In this document: piece after piece, positions 6,041-6,473 of the stretch
Layout of the letters: the number at the start of each line of letters is the position of its first letter
Position numbering within the stretch: the stretch's first letter is position 1
From: an uncultured Prevotella sp.
GTDB taxonomy: Bacteria; Bacteroidota; Bacteroidia; Bacteroidales; Bacteroidaceae
Length of the DNA stretch: 6,473 nucleotides
Assembly: GCA_900554835.1 (NCBI GenBank)
Contig: USJD01000191.1
Location: 1-6,473, forward strand
Reading direction: 5' to 3'
Notes under the pieces: model-generated
Databases searched by the model: none
The model's input: only the letters and a program-made list of their open reading frames with translations
Told to the model about the DNA's origin: nothing
Made by a program: the position numbers and the translations under genes

Positions 6041-6072
6041 CAAAGGTACGAAACTTTATCTAGGCGCACAAT
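6041..6072 (-). promoter_or_regulatory. Promoter of element A tnpA-tnpB operon
   Basis: ATTG (6072-6069), 20 bases, then TACCTTTG (6048-6041) on the minus strand. This is one of the two best matches to the Bacteroidota TTTG / TAnnTTTG consensus here, with GTTG/TACCTTTG upstream of element B tnpC. As in element B, the -33 box touches the inner edge of the terminal repeat (CGTA). Confidence 0.72.
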
Positions 6073-6437
6073 ACGGCTTTCACCGGATACTTACGATATT
6101 GGTGCTTGTCTTTAAGCAAACTTAGCTTTTCGTCATTTATTAGATATACAGCTGAGTGCTGTAAGGGAGTAAAAGTCTTCGCAACATTGCTTTTTATTGG
6201 TCGCAAAGGAAAAACACATCCCCAATTCCATGATACCGTATCAAATCCATCTGTACAGCTTTTCATCCAATCTTTTATCATTTCATTTTCATCAGAATCT
6301 TCCAATAGTTCATCTTTGGGAAAATTCATGAATATATGGCAATGATGCAATAAAGTTTCCTCACAATACTTAAAACGACTATCTTTTCTTTCCCTCAAAA
6401 AGGAAATAAGATTCTCTTTATCAAAATACACTTGCAT
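6060..6437 (-). pseudogene. Unidentified accessory protein, 3'-truncated by element A
   Basis: The frame from ATG 6437 encodes 125 residues (a TTG at 6443 would add two), but the last ten (KYPVKAVLCA) are read from the terminal repeat of element A and end at its TAG (6060-6062). About 115 native residues remain. They start MQVYFDKENLISFLRERK, followed by CEETLLHHCHIFMNFPKDEL and an acidic stretch (LEDSDENE). There is no signal peptide, membrane segment or catalytic motif I can name. The start resembles the N-terminus of a longer uncharacterised Bacteroidales protein family, but I cannot name it with confidence. It begins two bases after the stop of an upstream frame, so it was probably inside an operon. 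It is clearly AT-rich, like the nuclease fragment and unlike the IS genes. Confidence 0.65.
6072..6094 (-). repeat. Right terminal inverted repeat of element A
   Basis: On the minus strand it starts GTAAGTATCCGGTGAAAG and ends CCGTA. It resembles IS66 ends (GTAAG...CCGG) and the element B repeat (shared GTAA, CC, AG and CGTA, with a two-base length difference). The left partner is not in the window. The expected 8-bp target duplication would be GATATTGG (6095-6102). Confidence 0.75.
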
Positions 6438-6439
6438 AA

Positions 6440-6472
6440 TCAAAACAAATCAAATGAAAGCTTGGATGCCTC
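6440..6472 (-). CDS. C-terminal end of an upstream gene (partial)
   Basis: At the window edge a frame reads EASKLSFDLF then TGA (6442-6440), two bases before the ATG of the next gene. The tight spacing is what a co-transcribed neighbour would show, but ten codons cannot prove it or identify the product. Confidence 0.3.
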   Translation of the reverse strand, partial: EASKLSFDLF

Positions 6473-6473
6473 A

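Larger units (their letters stand above)
4042..6094 (-). mobile_element. Right part of a second IS66-family element (element A), truncated
   Basis: It contains the right terminal repeat (6072-6094), tnpA, tnpB and the 5' two-thirds of tnpC. Element B begins at 4041, and nothing to the left of element B continues element A, so its left end and tnpC 3' end are lost or elsewhere in the genome. It differs from element B: a shorter TnpA (70 against 114 residues), no coiled-coil gene, a 96-bp tnpB-tnpC gap, and little protein identity. They are two separate IS66 lineages, not duplicates. It is inserted into the unidentified gene to its right. Confidence 0.88.

Noticed and set aside
1..6473. CRISPR array, tRNA or rRNA genes, riboswitches
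   Set aside because: No regularly spaced repeats and no RNA gene signatures were seen on either strand.

Overview
The window looks like accessory DNA from a Bacteroidota genome, most likely Bacteroidales. Every transposase operon is preceded by the Bacteroidota -7 promoter box TAnnTTTG (here always TACCTTTG), there are no obvious Shine-Dalgarno-driven starts, and the proteins resemble Bacteroides/Prevotella-type IS66 proteins. All supported genes lie on the minus strand. The species cannot be told from this sequence alone.

Read in the direction of transcription (right to left), the layout is as follows. (1) 6440-6472: the last ten codons of an unidentified gene, then 6060-6437, an unidentified host gene whose 3' part is cut off by an insertion. 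(2) 4042-6094: the right-hand part of an IS66-family element (element A) with its right inverted repeat, intact tnpA and tnpB, and a tnpC cut off just after its first catalytic Asp. (3) 881-4041: a complete 3161-bp IS66-family element (element B) sitting in that tnpC. It has 18/21-matching terminal repeats that start GTAA, the genes tnpA, tnpB and tnpC, and an extra 111-residue coiled-coil gene between tnpB and tnpC. (4) 212-880: a gene fragment with a PD-(D/E)XK nuclease motif set, decapitated exactly at the left end of element B. (5) 1-123: a mosaic scrap of a second element-B-like copy, made of three colinear blocks with two large internal deletions.

The main conclusion is that this is an IS-in-IS nest with later rearrangement. 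Element B is complete, but its two flanks come from unrelated genes (nuclease fragment on the left, element A tnpC on the right) and show no matching 8-bp target duplication. The left half of element A and the 5' half of the nuclease gene are missing. Recombination between element-B copies, an IS-adjacent deletion, or an assembly join at a repeated IS would each explain this. The scrap at 1-123 shows that at least one other copy existed nearby.

Element B could be autonomous: TnpA, TnpB and a TnpC with the full D-D-E set are present, tnpA-tnpB-orf are tightly packed as one operon, and tnpC has its own promoter. Element A cannot transpose by itself, but it still has promoter-driven tnpA/tnpB and could express a catalytically dead N-terminal TnpC. 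I see no RNA gene or CRISPR array, and no new defence or metabolic system. The points most worth following are the extra coiled-coil gene, the dyads upstream of both tnpC promoters, the mosaic remnant and the mismatched flanks.
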